64,000 nt of DNA from Flavobacterium sp. Root901 (GCF_001429765.1 NZ_LMJB01000006.1:328338-392337); one strand, 5' to 3'. Shown: positions 20,485 through 29,166, counted from the first letter of the stretch. Translations and numbers: made by a program. Notes: generated by a model not told the origin, from the sequence alone.

Positions 20485-22071
20485 ATGAATAAATTATTTT
20501 TTAGAATACTTGTTTTACTGATGAGTTTGTCCTTAATAGGGATAATTCTGGTGCAGGTATTTTGGTTCAACTCTTCATTTAAAAACAATGAAGAACAATT
20601 TAAATACCACGTTACACAAGTAATCGGAAATGTTGCAGACAAACTTGAACAGCAAGAAGAATACAGCTTTTACGATAAATACAACCGCATAAAAGATAGT
20701 ACTGGTAAAATTCCTAAAAAAGAAGACTTACTTGAAGTTCTGTTTGTGCAGAGAAATACAAAAACAAATAAAACTATTGTTTACTCTAATACGCTTACTT
20801 CTGAAGATTACGATATAAACGGATCTGTTTTTAATAAAAAATTCAGCAGTGAACGATTTAAAAATTTTAGTTCAAAAAGAGTAACAGAAGTTTACAATAA
20901 TAATAACGGTATTGATAATAACAGTTTAGGTCAAAGTATTATACCAGATCTTAAAATTGAAAAATCAGGAAGTTTAGATATTTTAAATAAAGTTCAGCAG
21001 CAAATTCAATATAAAGATATTGCATCTTTAACTCCAATTGAAGGCAGGGTTACAAAAGATAAACTTTTTAAACTTTTAAAGAAAGAATTAGAAGAGTACG
21101 GAGTTAAAACCAAATTTGAATTTGGAATTTATAGCAGCGGCGTTCCTACGAAAATTAAATCGGAAGGATTTCACTACGATAAAGAAGCCACTTACAATAT
21201 TCCAATCTTTACTGATAATGAAGGAAACAGCAGATATGAATTATCAGTTACATTTCCTCATAAAAAGAAATTTTTACTGTCAGAATTATTAAGTATAACA
21301 ATACTGTCAATAGTTTTTACATTAATTATTATAGTTGCTTACACAAGTGCTTTAAATCAATTACTGCGTCAGAAGCATATTTCTGAAATCAAAACAGATT
21401 TTATTAATAACATGACGCATGAGTTTAAGACTCCGATTGCAACAATAAATTTAGCACTTGATGCTATTAGAAATCCTAAAATAATCGAAGATAAAGAAAA
21501 GGTTTACCGATATCTTCAAATGATCAGGGATGAGAATAAAAGAATGCATGCGCAGGTTGAAAATGTACTGCGTATTTCTAAACTGGAAAAAAGGGAATTA
21601 GATATTACCAAAGAACCAACTGTCGTTACAGATGTTATTGATGATGCAATCGAGCATGTAAATTTAATCTTAGAAGACAGAAAAGGAACGGTAGTGAAGC
21701 ATTATAATGCAGCCAGAACAACTAGTTTAATTAATGAAGTACATTTTACCAATGTGTTGGTTAATATTTTAGAAAATGCTATAAAATATTCTCCCGATAC
21801 TCCGGAAATTGAAATATTTACAGAAAACGTAAAAGACATGATCCTGATAAAAGTAAAAGATCATGGATTGGGAATGAGTAAGATAGCTCAAAAGCGAGTA
21901 TTTGAAAAGTTTTATAGAGAACATACAGGTGACCTTCATAATGTAAAAGGACATGGTTTAGGCCTTGCTTATGTAAAAAGAATTGTAGAGGATCACAATG
22001 GTCAAGTATATGTTGAAAGCGAAAAAGGAAAAGGTAGCACCTTTATTATAAAAATACCATTAATAAATTAA
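20485..22071 (+). CDS. Sensor histidine kinase
   Basis: A 528-aa two-pass kinase. A membrane helix at about 6-28 and another at about 268-292 enclose a periplasmic domain of about 240 residues with no motif I recognise. The HisKA helix carries the phosphorylatable His312 (NNMTHEFKTPIATI). The ATPase domain has the N box (NVLVNILENAIKYSP), DHGLGMS and GHGLGLAYVKRIVEDHNG. The response regulator gene starts three bases after the stop. The pair resembles the RprX/RprY type of Bacteroidota by architecture; the signal sensed is unknown. Confidence 0.92.
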   Translation: MNKLFFRILVLLMSLSLIGIILVQVFWFNSSFKNNEEQFKYHVTQVIGNVADKLEQQEEYSFYDKYNRIKDSTGKIPKKEDLLEVLFVQRNTKTNKTIVYSNTLTSEDYDINGSVFNKKFSSERFKNFSSKRVTEVYNNNNGIDNNSLGQSIIPDLKIEKSGSLDILNKVQQQIQYKDIASLTPIEGRVTKDKLFKLLKKELEEYGVKTKFEFGIYSSGVPTKIKSEGFHYDKEATYNIPIFTDNEGNSRYELSVTFPHKKKFLLSELLSITILSIVFTLIIIVAYTSALNQLLRQKHISEIKTDFINNMTHEFKTPIATINLALDAIRNPKIIEDKEKVYRYLQMIRDENKRMHAQVENVLRISKLEKRELDITKEPTVVTDVIDDAIEHVNLILEDRKGTVVKHYNAARTTSLINEVHFTNVLVNILENAIKYSPDTPEIEIFTENVKDMILIKVKDHGLGMSKIAQKRVFEKFYREHTGDLHNVKGHGLGLAYVKRIVEDHNGQVYVESEKGKGSTFIIKIPLIN

Positions 22072-22074
22072 AAT

Positions 22075-22791
22075 ATGGAAAATAGTAACAAAAGAATACT
22101 TTTAGTAGAAGATGACCTAAATTTTGGGGCGGTTCTTAAAGATTATCTAATGTTAAATGACTTTGAAGTTACTTTAGCTAAAAACGGTATGGAAGGTTTC
22201 GAAAAATTCAAGAAAGATGTTTATGATTTATGTATTCTTGACGTAATGATGCCTTATAAAGATGGTTATACTTTAGCAAAAGAAATTAGAGAAAAGAACA
22301 GTGAGGTGCCGATTATTTTTTTAACAGCAAAATCTATGAAAGAAGATGTGTTAAAAGGATACAAAGCCGGTGCTGACGATTATTTGAATAAACCTTTTGA
22401 TTCAGAAGTTTTATTAATGAAAATCAAAGCGATTATTCAAAGAAAATCAGCTGATACAAAAGCAGAACAAGTACAATTTGAATTTAATATTGGTAAATTC
22501 CACTTAAATTCAAAACTTAGATTTTTGACCTTCCAGGATGAAGAGCCAATAAAATTATCACCAAAAGAAAATGAATTGCTTAAAATGCTTATTCTTCATG
22601 AAAATGACTTAATGCCAAGAGAATTAGCCTTAACTAAAATCTGGAGAGATGACAACTACTTTACTTCAAGAAGTATGGACGTTTACATCGCTAAACTTAG
22701 AAAATATCTAAAATCAGATGAAGATGTTGAAATCTTAAACATTCATGGAGAAGGTTTTAGATTAGTTGTAAAAAGCAAAGTTTCTGAATAA
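22075..22791 (+). CDS. OmpR/PhoB-family response regulator
   Basis: A 238-aa DNA-binding regulator, partner of the kinase immediately upstream. The receiver domain (1-120) has the acidic pair in LLVEDDLNFG, phosphoacceptor Asp56 in CILDVMMPYKDGY, the switch threonine in IIFLTAKS and the lysine in YLNKPF. The C-terminal winged helix (about 135-235) has LSPKENELLKMLILHEND and the recognition-helix region RSMDVYIAKLRKYL. A strong terminator follows 25 bp later, so kinase and regulator form a two-gene unit. Confidence 0.93.
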   Translation: MENSNKRILLVEDDLNFGAVLKDYLMLNDFEVTLAKNGMEGFEKFKKDVYDLCILDVMMPYKDGYTLAKEIREKNSEVPIIFLTAKSMKEDVLKGYKAGADDYLNKPFDSEVLLMKIKAIIQRKSADTKAEQVQFEFNIGKFHLNSKLRFLTFQDEEPIKLSPKENELLKMLILHENDLMPRELALTKIWRDDNYFTSRSMDVYIAKLRKYLKSDEDVEILNIHGEGFRLVVKSKVSE

Positions 22792-22815
22792 CTACAAATT
22801 CACCTATAAAAATAT

Positions 22816-22843
22816 AAGCCCTGAGAAATCAGGGCTTTTTTTT
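22816..22843 (+). terminator. Terminator of the two-component operon
   Basis: AAGCCCTGA and TCAGGGCTT arms with a GAAA tetraloop and a T-run. The roughly 210 bp after it, up to the next promoter, is AT-rich with no ORF or structure that I can support. Confidence 0.9.
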
Positions 22844-23055
22844 ATAGCAAGATTTTTTATTTCTTCAATATTGTCTTTTAGGCGAAATAGAGATCACAAG
22901 TAGTGCAAGAAATATGAAATTCTGATTTTTTATTATTCAATATTTTTAATTAAAAATTTGTTATTATGTTTTTGATTTTCAGAAAGATAAAATGGTTTTT
23001 TTAATCTAATAAAAGGAACAGATTATTTTTAAGATGTATTTTCTTTAAAATAAAT

Positions 23056-23087
23056 TTGGAAAATCAAAAAACAATTCTGAATATTTG
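23056..23087 (+). promoter_or_regulatory. Predicted promoter of the 27-codon ORF
   Basis: TTG, 21 bp, AATATTTG, one mismatch from TAnnTTTG. Transcription would start about 30 bp before the small ATG. Confidence 0.5.
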
Positions 23088-23125
23088 CACACGAAAAAAA
23101 TAATAACCCTTTAAAACGAAGAAAA

Positions 23126-23209
23126 ATGTTTGTACTTACATCGACATCACAAAGCTTCACACCAAATGGATTTGGTGCAGCAACTCTTCGTGGCCTATTT
23201 CAATCTTAG
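23126..23209 (+). CDS. Free-standing 27-aa small ORF
   Basis: The ORF has ATG, 27 codons and TAG, and the purine-rich stretch GAAGAAAA just before the ATG can act as a ribosome site. The peptide starts MFVLTSTSQSFTPNGFG and ends LRGLFQS; it is neutral to basic, has no membrane helix and no cysteine. It has its own predicted promoter and a strong terminator 21 bp after the stop, making a transcript of roughly 170 nt. It could be a small protein, a modified-peptide precursor, or the incidental reading frame of a small RNA. I do not recognise the sequence. Confidence 0.45.
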   Translation: MFVLTSTSQSFTPNGFGAATLRGLFQS

Positions 23210-23230
23210 AAATAAATTTTTAGATATATA

Positions 23231-23268
23231 AAAAAGCCCGAAGACATTTAGTTTCGGGCTTTTTTTTA
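23231..23268 (+). terminator. Strong terminator after the small ORF
   Basis: AAAAAGCCCGAA and TTCGGGCTTTTT arms around a 10-nt loop, with a T8 tail. It isolates the small unit from the RtcB cassette. Confidence 0.9.
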
Positions 23269-23310
23269 TTCTAGACACTTCAAATTTTCCCGAAATCCGA
23301 TTTTATTTAT

Positions 23311-23346
23311 TTATCCATTTGGATAAAGAGTTAAGCCTATAAGGCT
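23311..23346. promoter_or_regulatory. Two short palindromes upstream of the RtcB-PrfH cassette
   Basis: TTATCC-ATTT-GGATAA is followed eight bases later by AGCCT-ATA-AGGCT. Both lie within 65 bp of the first cassette ATG, where no clear TAnnTTTG box is present. They may be operator sites or small RNA hairpins. Confidence 0.35.
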
Positions 23347-23372
23347 GTTAATTTAATGCGTTATAATTTTTT

Positions 23373-24119
23373 ATGGAAAATTATACAATAGAGGAGTATG
23401 CTTTATGTACTCGTTTTAAAGATAAAAGAAGAAAGAAAAGATTAGTAAAAAAAGATCTTGATAAACAATTAATTCAGTTAAGAAAGCTTGAAGTTGAACT
23501 TTGGAACAAGCGCAGAGACTTGCCGTTAGTTCCTTTAGAAATTCCCTATCAAAAAGGCTGGCAGCGTAATTTTAAATTAAGAGATGATGTTGCCAGATCA
23601 AGCGAAGCTTCATTTTATAGAGAATTATTGGAAAAAATAAATACATGGCAGTTTTCTCCCGAAAAATCGTTTAAGAGAAAGAAAAAAAGAAAAGGAAAAC
23701 ATGTTTATGTCGAAAAGATCCAAAATGTAAAAGAGTTTTCACCATCAGAATGGACAAGTTCAAAAAATGAATTGACAGAAAAAGAAAAAGTACATTTTTA
23801 TAAAAGAGAACGCTGGTGCAGCAACTTTAAACGCTATAAAGTTCATTATGTGTTTAACGAGCCTTGGCGCTACGTGCTTCGTGTTAGTCCTCATATGGTA
23901 ACGCATACGAGAATGGTCGATTCAGATTTAGAAAGTGAAATTGATATCATTGATAATTATATTGTGAATCATAATCTAAGAGATAAAATAAACAAATTAG
24001 TAAAAGGTTTTTCTAATCGCTGGAAATATTATCAAAGTGAAAATCCAAGAGAGATAAACCCAATTAAAAATATAGGTCTGAACATATTGTATCAACAATA
24101 TATAGACGAAATGATATAA
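23373..24119 (+). CDS. Uncharacterised highly basic protein, first gene of the RtcB-PrfH cassette
   Basis: A 248-aa protein very rich in Lys and Arg, with a basic patch near the N-terminus (KDKRRKKRLVKKDLDKQ) and another near the middle (KRKKKRKGKH). It is also rich in Trp and Tyr and has a C-terminal helical part ending YQQYIDEMI. It has no signal peptide, membrane segment or domain that I recognise. The composition fits binding of RNA or ribosomes. rtcB starts three bases after its stop, so they are co-translated. The cassette suggests a role in RNA or ribosome repair, but that is inference from position. Confidence 0.7.
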   Translation: MENYTIEEYALCTRFKDKRRKKRLVKKDLDKQLIQLRKLEVELWNKRRDLPLVPLEIPYQKGWQRNFKLRDDVARSSEASFYRELLEKINTWQFSPEKSFKRKKKRKGKHVYVEKIQNVKEFSPSEWTSSKNELTEKEKVHFYKRERWCSNFKRYKVHYVFNEPWRYVLRVSPHMVTHTRMVDSDLESEIDIIDNYIVNHNLRDKINKLVKGFSNRWKYYQSENPREINPIKNIGLNILYQQYIDEMI

Positions 24120-24122
24120 ATC

Positions 24123-25514
24123 ATGGGAAATAAATTATCCGGAAAAGACCTGATTAAGTTAGGTTTTCCAAAAAATAATTCAATAAATATAGCCTTAGGG
24201 CAGATCAACAGATATAGAAAAAGAGAAAAAAAAGAATCAATTCTGACAGAAGCCAAAGATGTTTTGTTACATCCTGAAAAATATGAAGGAAACGGAACCT
24301 GGGGTAAAGTGGCCGAAGGCTTAATAAAACCCGTTCAGGTAAGAATGCATCAGCTTAAAACAACAAGAGCGCCTTTTACCATTTTTGGTGAAAATGAAAT
24401 AGACCAACAAGCTAAATTTCAATTGTATGATTCGTTAAAATTACCAATTTCAGTTGCCGGAGCTTTAATGCCGGATGCACATTCAGGATATGGACTGCCT
24501 ATTGGCGGAGTTTTAGCGACAGATAATGCTGTAATTCCATATGGGGTTGGAGTTGATATTGGATGCCGAATGAGTCTTTCGATTTTTGATTTACCGGCTT
24601 CTTATTTCAAAGGAAAAGAGCATCAATTAGAAGCAATTTTAAAAGATAATACCAAGTTTGGAATGAACGAAGTACAATCTTCGAGAGTAGATCATGAGGT
24701 TTTCCATAAAAGTGAATTTCAGGATATTCCATTATTGAAAAACCTTTTACCGAAAGCCTATAAGCAATTAGGAAGTTCAGGCGGGGGGAATCATTTTGTT
24801 GAATTTGGAATTGCTAAAATAGATAATCCGGAGAATGAATGGAAACTGGAAAAAGGCGAATATTTTGCTGTTCTTTCACACAGCGGTTCACGTGGTTTAG
24901 GTGCAAATATTGCGAAGCATTATACTTATCTGGCGACTAAACAATGTCCGTTGCCAAAAAATGTACAGCATCTGGCATGGCTGGATTTAAATACACACGA
25001 TGGCCAGGAATATTGGCTGGCAATGAATTTGGCCGGAGAATATGCAAAAGCCTGCCATGATGATATACACAGACGAATTGCCAAAGCGATTGGAAAAAGA
25101 GTGGTGGTAACAATTGAAAATCATCACAATTTTGCATGGAAAGAAATGGTTAATGGTCAGGAATGCATTGTTCACAGAAAAGGAGCAACTCCCGCAGGAG
25201 AAGGACAATTGGGAATTATTCCGGGTTCGATGACTGCGCCGGGTTATATTGTAAAAGGAAAGGGAAATGCAGAGAGCTTAAATTCAGCTTCGCATGGTGC
25301 AGGCCGTTTATTTTCGAGAGCAAAATGTAAAAGTACATTTACGCAAAGCGAAATTAAAAAGGTCTTGAAAGCCAATGATGTAACCTTGATTGGAGGAAAT
25401 ATTGACGAAGCACCAATGGCTTACAAGAACATTGAAAAAGTAATGGCAAACCAAACAGATTTGGTAGAAGTTCTGGGAACTTTTACACCGAGGATTGTGA
25501 GAATGGATCGTTAA
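24123..25514 (+). CDS. rtcB: RNA-splicing ligase RtcB family
   Basis: RtcB joins RNA ends carrying 2',3'-cyclic or 3'-phosphate to 5'-OH using GTP and manganese. Motifs seen: GVGVDIGCRMS with metal ligands Asp145 and Cys148, SSGGGNHFVEFG, LSHSGSRGLG, ENHHNFAWKE, the RKGATPAGEG segment, and SASHGAGR with guanylylated His391. The N-terminal 80 residues and 463-aa length exceed the E. coli RtcB core. Linkage to prfH two genes later points to the RtcB2-PrfH repair branch rather than the rtcBA branch; no rtcA or rtcR is present in the window. Confidence 0.94.
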   Translation: MGNKLSGKDLIKLGFPKNNSINIALGQINRYRKREKKESILTEAKDVLLHPEKYEGNGTWGKVAEGLIKPVQVRMHQLKTTRAPFTIFGENEIDQQAKFQLYDSLKLPISVAGALMPDAHSGYGLPIGGVLATDNAVIPYGVGVDIGCRMSLSIFDLPASYFKGKEHQLEAILKDNTKFGMNEVQSSRVDHEVFHKSEFQDIPLLKNLLPKAYKQLGSSGGGNHFVEFGIAKIDNPENEWKLEKGEYFAVLSHSGSRGLGANIAKHYTYLATKQCPLPKNVQHLAWLDLNTHDGQEYWLAMNLAGEYAKACHDDIHRRIAKAIGKRVVVTIENHHNFAWKEMVNGQECIVHRKGATPAGEGQLGIIPGSMTAPGYIVKGKGNAESLNSASHGAGRLFSRAKCKSTFTQSEIKKVLKANDVTLIGGNIDEAPMAYKNIEKVMANQTDLVEVLGTFTPRIVRMDR

Positions 25515-25532
25515 TTTTTAAAACTTAAAAAG

Positions 25533-26135
25533 ATGGAAAGGTTTCAAGATGAAAATAAATGGCTGGGAAGTTTTGGAGATATAATTGACGTAAAATGTCC
25601 TAAGTGCAGTTTAAAAGCTGTTGTTCGAAGAACTTTCGAAAGTCAATATCATTACAATGATAAGAAGGTTTTAGAATGTAAAAATTGTCACTATTCTAAA
25701 AAGGAAAACAGCATAAAATATATTGCTTACGTAAATTCTTATTGCTGTAATAATGTTGATAAAGTGACATTTAAGTCTCAAATATTAAACAAAAAACCTA
25801 AAGCAATTAAACTAAAATGTCCTGTTTGTAATGAGAGAAAAGGGTTTAAACCTAAAATTGAGGAAGTTTTCGAATTTATTTCAGATGGAAACAGCCGGAA
25901 AGAAAGATCGTTTAATGCCGAATTATGGTATCAAACAGCAATTTCAGGCAATGTATTTTGGGCTTACAATCTGGATCATATTAATTATCTGCAAAGATAT
26001 ATTAGGGCAGATTTGAGAGAACGTAATTCAAAAGTAAATGGCGGCGGTACAATGATAGCACGTTTGCCAATGTTTGTAAAAGAAGCAAAAAATAGAGAAA
26101 AGCTTCTAAAAATAATAGAAAAGTGGAAAAAATAA
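25533..26135 (+). CDS. Uncharacterised zinc-ribbon protein of the RtcB-PrfH cassette
   Basis: A 200-aa soluble protein with two probable zinc sites: CPKC (22, 25) with CKNC (49, 52), then a Cys-Cys pair (71, 72) with CPVC (96, 99). The C-terminal half is helical and carries FWAYNLDHINYLQRYIRADLRER and a basic tail. Zinc ribbons followed by a basic helical part are common in nucleic-acid or ribosome binders. The gene lies 18 bp after rtcB and overlaps prfH by 13 bp. I do not recognise a named family; a cofactor or specificity role in rRNA repair is inferred from context. Confidence 0.72.
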   Translation: MERFQDENKWLGSFGDIIDVKCPKCSLKAVVRRTFESQYHYNDKKVLECKNCHYSKKENSIKYIAYVNSYCCNNVDKVTFKSQILNKKPKAIKLKCPVCNERKGFKPKIEEVFEFISDGNSRKERSFNAELWYQTAISGNVFWAYNLDHINYLQRYIRADLRERNSKVNGGGTMIARLPMFVKEAKNREKLLKIIEKWKK

Positions 26136-26812
26136 TTCAGATAACAGCGGGCCGCGGACCTGCAGAGTGCACTTGGGTTGTTGCCCAGGTGCTTAAAAAA
26201 GTTTTGGAAGAAGCACAAAATCAAAACTTAGAAACTGTTTTACTGCAAAGAGAAGCAGGTCAGGAAAATGGAACAGTTGAAACGGCTTCTATCGCTGTAA
26301 AAGGAAAAGGTGCAGATCAGTTTGTGAATTCCTGGATCGGGACGATTCAATGGATTGGGCAAAGTCAGTTTAGAAGAATGCACAAACGCAAGAACTGGTT
26401 TATTGGAATTTTTGAGATAGAATCCCAAAAAAATACTTCAGTGTCTGAAAATGACATTCAGTATCAGGCAATGCGAAGCTCCGGAGCAGGCGGACAGCAT
26501 GTTAATAAAGTAAGTTCGGCTATTCGGGCAACTCATATTCCAACAGGAATTGCCGTTGTGGTAATGGACAGCCGTTCGCAGCACCAAAACAAAAAACTGG
26601 CAACAGAAAGATTATTAAAAAAATTAGAGGACGAAAAACTAGTGCAGCTTAAAAATCATGTTGGGAAACAATGGGAAAATCAGCTGAATATTCAGCGTGG
26701 TAATCCAGTCAGGGTTTTTACCGGAAGTGATTTTAAAAAGAATAGAGTTGAGAAAAGCTACAAAGGAACGCGTCAAAAATTAAAAAACGATTTACGAAAT
26801 GAAAACAATTGA
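26123..26812 (+). CDS. prfH: Peptide chain release factor homologue PrfH
   Basis: A 229-aa class-I release factor homologue. It opens with the PrfH-typical IIQITAGRGPAECTWVVAQVL and lacks the long N-terminal and codon-recognition domains of RF1/RF2. The catalytic GGQ is at residues 123-125 (SSGAGGQHVNKVSSAIRATH). The C-terminus is basic, as expected for a ribosome binder. In E. coli the PrfH-RtcB2 pair has been reported to release ribosomes whose 16S decoding centre is cut and then reseal the rRNA. Start and stop overlap both neighbours (13 and 14 bp). Confidence 0.92.
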   Translation: MEKIIQITAGRGPAECTWVVAQVLKKVLEEAQNQNLETVLLQREAGQENGTVETASIAVKGKGADQFVNSWIGTIQWIGQSQFRRMHKRKNWFIGIFEIESQKNTSVSENDIQYQAMRSSGAGGQHVNKVSSAIRATHIPTGIAVVVMDSRSQHQNKKLATERLLKKLEDEKLVQLKNHVGKQWENQLNIQRGNPVRVFTGSDFKKNRVEKSYKGTRQKLKNDLRNENN

Positions 26813-27329
26813 TAAATACCTTTTTCAGGCACTGGACAATTATCCGTATTCGCTTGAAGAAACGATTGAATCATTAGAATATGCTTTTTCTTATGATGAT
26901 AAAAACACAATGGTTTTGTGTTTGTACGGAAGAATTCAGGCAGAGCAATTATTAAATTATGAAAGCGCAAAGACTTATTTTCAGGAAGCTTTAGCAATTA
27001 ATATTTATGCTTTTGAAGTATATCCTTATTATCTGCAGACTTTAATTTTGAATGAAGATTATCAGGAAGCCGAAAAGTTAATTGATTTTGCTTTGACTAT
27101 TAAAGGAATAAACAAATCTGATATTTATACAAAAAGAGCGATTCTTTTAGAAGCTCAGCAGGAATTTAAAAAAGCCCTGAAAGAAATTAAAAAAGCCAAA
27201 TTACATTCTTTACAATTTGCTTTTGATTACAATATAACTGATGTGGAAAAAAGAATTCAGGACAAAATAGATTTGCTGAAGAAGAAAAAAAAGAAATCTA
27301 AAAAAGATTTAAAAAAGAAATCAAAATGA
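26799..27329 (+). CDS. TPR-like protein, last gene of the RtcB-PrfH cassette
   Basis: A 176-aa helical protein with tetratricopeptide-like pairs (EETIESLEYAFSYDDKN, YESAKTYFQEALAINIYAF, YQEAEKLIDFALTI, EFKKALKEIKKAKL) and a strongly basic C-terminal tail of Lys-rich residues. It has no signal peptide. Its ATG lies inside prfH, giving translational coupling. It could be a scaffold for the cassette or an unrelated passenger. TPR assignment is moderately sure; function is unknown. Confidence 0.7.
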   Translation: MKTIDKYLFQALDNYPYSLEETIESLEYAFSYDDKNTMVLCLYGRIQAEQLLNYESAKTYFQEALAINIYAFEVYPYYLQTLILNEDYQEAEKLIDFALTIKGINKSDIYTKRAILLEAQQEFKKALKEIKKAKLHSLQFAFDYNITDVEKRIQDKIDLLKKKKKKSKKDLKKKSK

Positions 27330-27343
27330 TTTGATTAAAATAA

Positions 27344-27374
27344 AAAGATGCGGGTCAAATGATGCCGCATCTTT
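27344..27374. terminator. Bidirectional terminator between convergent genes
   Basis: AAAGATGCGG and CCGCATCTTT arms with an 11-nt loop sit between the TPR gene and the oppositely oriented thioesterase gene. Confidence 0.75.
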
Positions 27375-27415
27375 ATTTATAGTTTTAGATCTTACTCTTT
27401 ACGATTTTTTTAAAT

Positions 27416-28162
27416 TTATTTCCAATGTAATTCTAGCGCAAAACATGTTTTTTCGTCTTTTGTAATGCTAAAAGTTGCTGTTGTATGATCGTCGTCTTCA
27501 CTTTCATGAATTACAACATTATCTTTTAATGAAAGTTCTTTCATAAAGTTCATTTCAAAGCTTTCTACTTCCTGTTTCATAATTCTTTCAGGATCGACGT
27601 GATCCAAACACCATTCGAGATATTTTACATTATTGACGTGATTTACAATGTCTAAATCAGATAAATACACTGTTTTTTCAAAAACGGCTTCTTTTTCGTG
27701 ATTGATGTTTATTTTAGAAAAACCTTCTTTTGTAGCTCTGTTATCCGGGAATAATTCAAAATGTTCATACGGAAGTGCGAGCGCTTCCGGACGGCGTGCC
27801 TGTGTATTAAAAACTGCCCAATAAGTTTCGCAGCCTACGATTTTTTTTCCGTTCGCATACATTTCTAACGCACGAACAGAACGTGAATTTTCTAAACTGT
27901 TAATCCATGTTTTTACGGTTACAACGTCCTGCCATTTTGGTAAAGCGTGCACTTCTACACGCATTCGGCTTAAAACCCAGGCCTGATGAAATTCCTGCAT
28001 GTCATAAAAACTAATTCCTCCAATTTCAGAATGTGCAGCGGCGGTTAATTGTAAAATATTACACAAATCGGTATATTTTAAAAAACCTGCTGGTGTGCAT
28101 TGTGTGAAATTGATTTCCCAGTCTTTACTTAAAACTGAGGTGAAATTTGGAGATATTGGCAT
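27416..28162 (-). CDS. Acyl-[acyl-carrier-protein] thioesterase
   Basis: A 248-aa double hot-dog protein of the acyl-ACP thioesterase family, releasing free fatty acids from ACP. The N-terminal hot-dog has FLKYTDLCNILQLTAAAHSEIGG and the catalytic-side repeat has SDLDIVNHVNNVKYLEWCLD, including the N-x-H-V-N-N-x-x-Y signature with the C-terminal Cys of the W-C segment. It is transcribed toward the RtcB cassette. A weak T-rich stretch separates it from miaA upstream. Chain-length preference cannot be read from the sequence. Confidence 0.9.
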   Translation of the reverse strand: MPISPNFTSVLSKDWEINFTQCTPAGFLKYTDLCNILQLTAAAHSEIGGISFYDMQEFHQAWVLSRMRVEVHALPKWQDVVTVKTWINSLENSRSVRALEMYANGKKIVGCETYWAVFNTQARRPEALALPYEHFELFPDNRATKEGFSKININHEKEAVFEKTVYLSDLDIVNHVNNVKYLEWCLDHVDPERIMKQEVESFEMNFMKELSLKDNVVIHESEDDDHTTATFSITKDEKTCFALELHWK

Positions 28163-28238
28163 TTTTAATTTTAGATTTTAGAGTGTTGATTTTAGATTTT
28201 TCCTTCGGAAAAGGAGAGTAAAGAGGAAAAAAAAGACT

Positions 28239-29159
28239 TCACTTTAGAAGATTTTCTATATAAGTTATAATTTCTTTTCTATCCGTGGCGTAATCAAACC
28301 ATTTTGTGTTTTCGTTTCGTTTGAACCACGTTAACTGCCTTTTGGAGAATCTTCGGGTGTTTTTTTTGATTTCTTCTATGGCAAATGGTAATGTGAATTC
28401 TCCATCAAAATAACTAAATAATTCTCTGTAACCAACGGTTTGAAGCGCATTTAACTCTTTGTTGGGATATAATGCTTCAGCTTCTTCTAACAAACCTTCC
28501 TTAATCATAATATCGACGCGCTGGTTGATTCGGCTGTAAATAATTTCTCTGTCGGCATCTAAGCCAATTAAAACAGGAGTGAAGTTTCGGTTGTTTTTCT
28601 TTTGGTTTAAAAAAGAAGAATACGGTTTTTGTGTTCCGATGCACACTTCTACAAAACGCATCATTCGTTGTGGATTTTGCAGAGTCTGCGGATTTTCTGC
28701 AGTTATTCTTTTATAATATTCCGGATCTAAGTTTTTTAATTGTTCCTGAAGATATTCAATTCCGATTTTTTCATAATTTGAATTTACCTCGAAACGAACT
28801 TGCGGATCAATTTCCGGAAACTCATCAAAACCTTTTAAAACAGCATCGACATACAAGCCGGAACCACCTATGAGAATTACAAAATCATGGGTTTGAAAGA
28901 GTTCTTCAATTTTGCTCAGAGCTTCTTTTTCGTAATCGCCAACATTATAATTTTCAAAAATAGATTTGTTTTGAATAAAATGATGTTTAGCTGCGTTTAA
29001 TTCTTCCTGATTTGGAACTGCGGTTCCAATGGTCATTTCTTTAAAAAACTGACGACTGTCGCAGGAAACAATCTCGCATTTAAAATGTTGCGCCAAAGCA
29101 ATACTTAAGGCAGTTTTGCCTATAGCTGTTGGTCCGACAATGGTAATTAAGTATTTCAT
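28239..29159 (-). CDS. miaA: tRNA dimethylallyltransferase MiaA
   Basis: It prenylates A37 of tRNAs reading UNN codons. The 306-aa protein has the P-loop IVGPTAIGKTALSIALAQ, the DSRQFFKEMTIGTAVP substrate segment, LIGGSGLYVDAVL, and the C-terminal VGYRELFSYFDGE plus KKNTRRFSKRQLTWFKR tRNA-binding region. It is full length with no gaps. It is read in the same direction as the thioesterase and ion-channel genes but separated from the latter by a dispersed repeat. Confidence 0.96.
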   Translation of the reverse strand: MKYLITIVGPTAIGKTALSIALAQHFKCEIVSCDSRQFFKEMTIGTAVPNQEELNAAKHHFIQNKSIFENYNVGDYEKEALSKIEELFQTHDFVILIGGSGLYVDAVLKGFDEFPEIDPQVRFEVNSNYEKIGIEYLQEQLKNLDPEYYKRITAENPQTLQNPQRMMRFVEVCIGTQKPYSSFLNQKKNNRNFTPVLIGLDADREIIYSRINQRVDIMIKEGLLEEAEALYPNKELNALQTVGYRELFSYFDGEFTLPFAIEEIKKNTRRFSKRQLTWFKRNENTKWFDYATDRKEIITYIENLLK

Positions 29160-29166
29160 ATTTTTT

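Noticed and set aside
22844..23055. Possible gene remnant in the gap after the two-component operon
   Set aside because: All six frames are short, AT content is high and nothing resembles a known protein or RNA.
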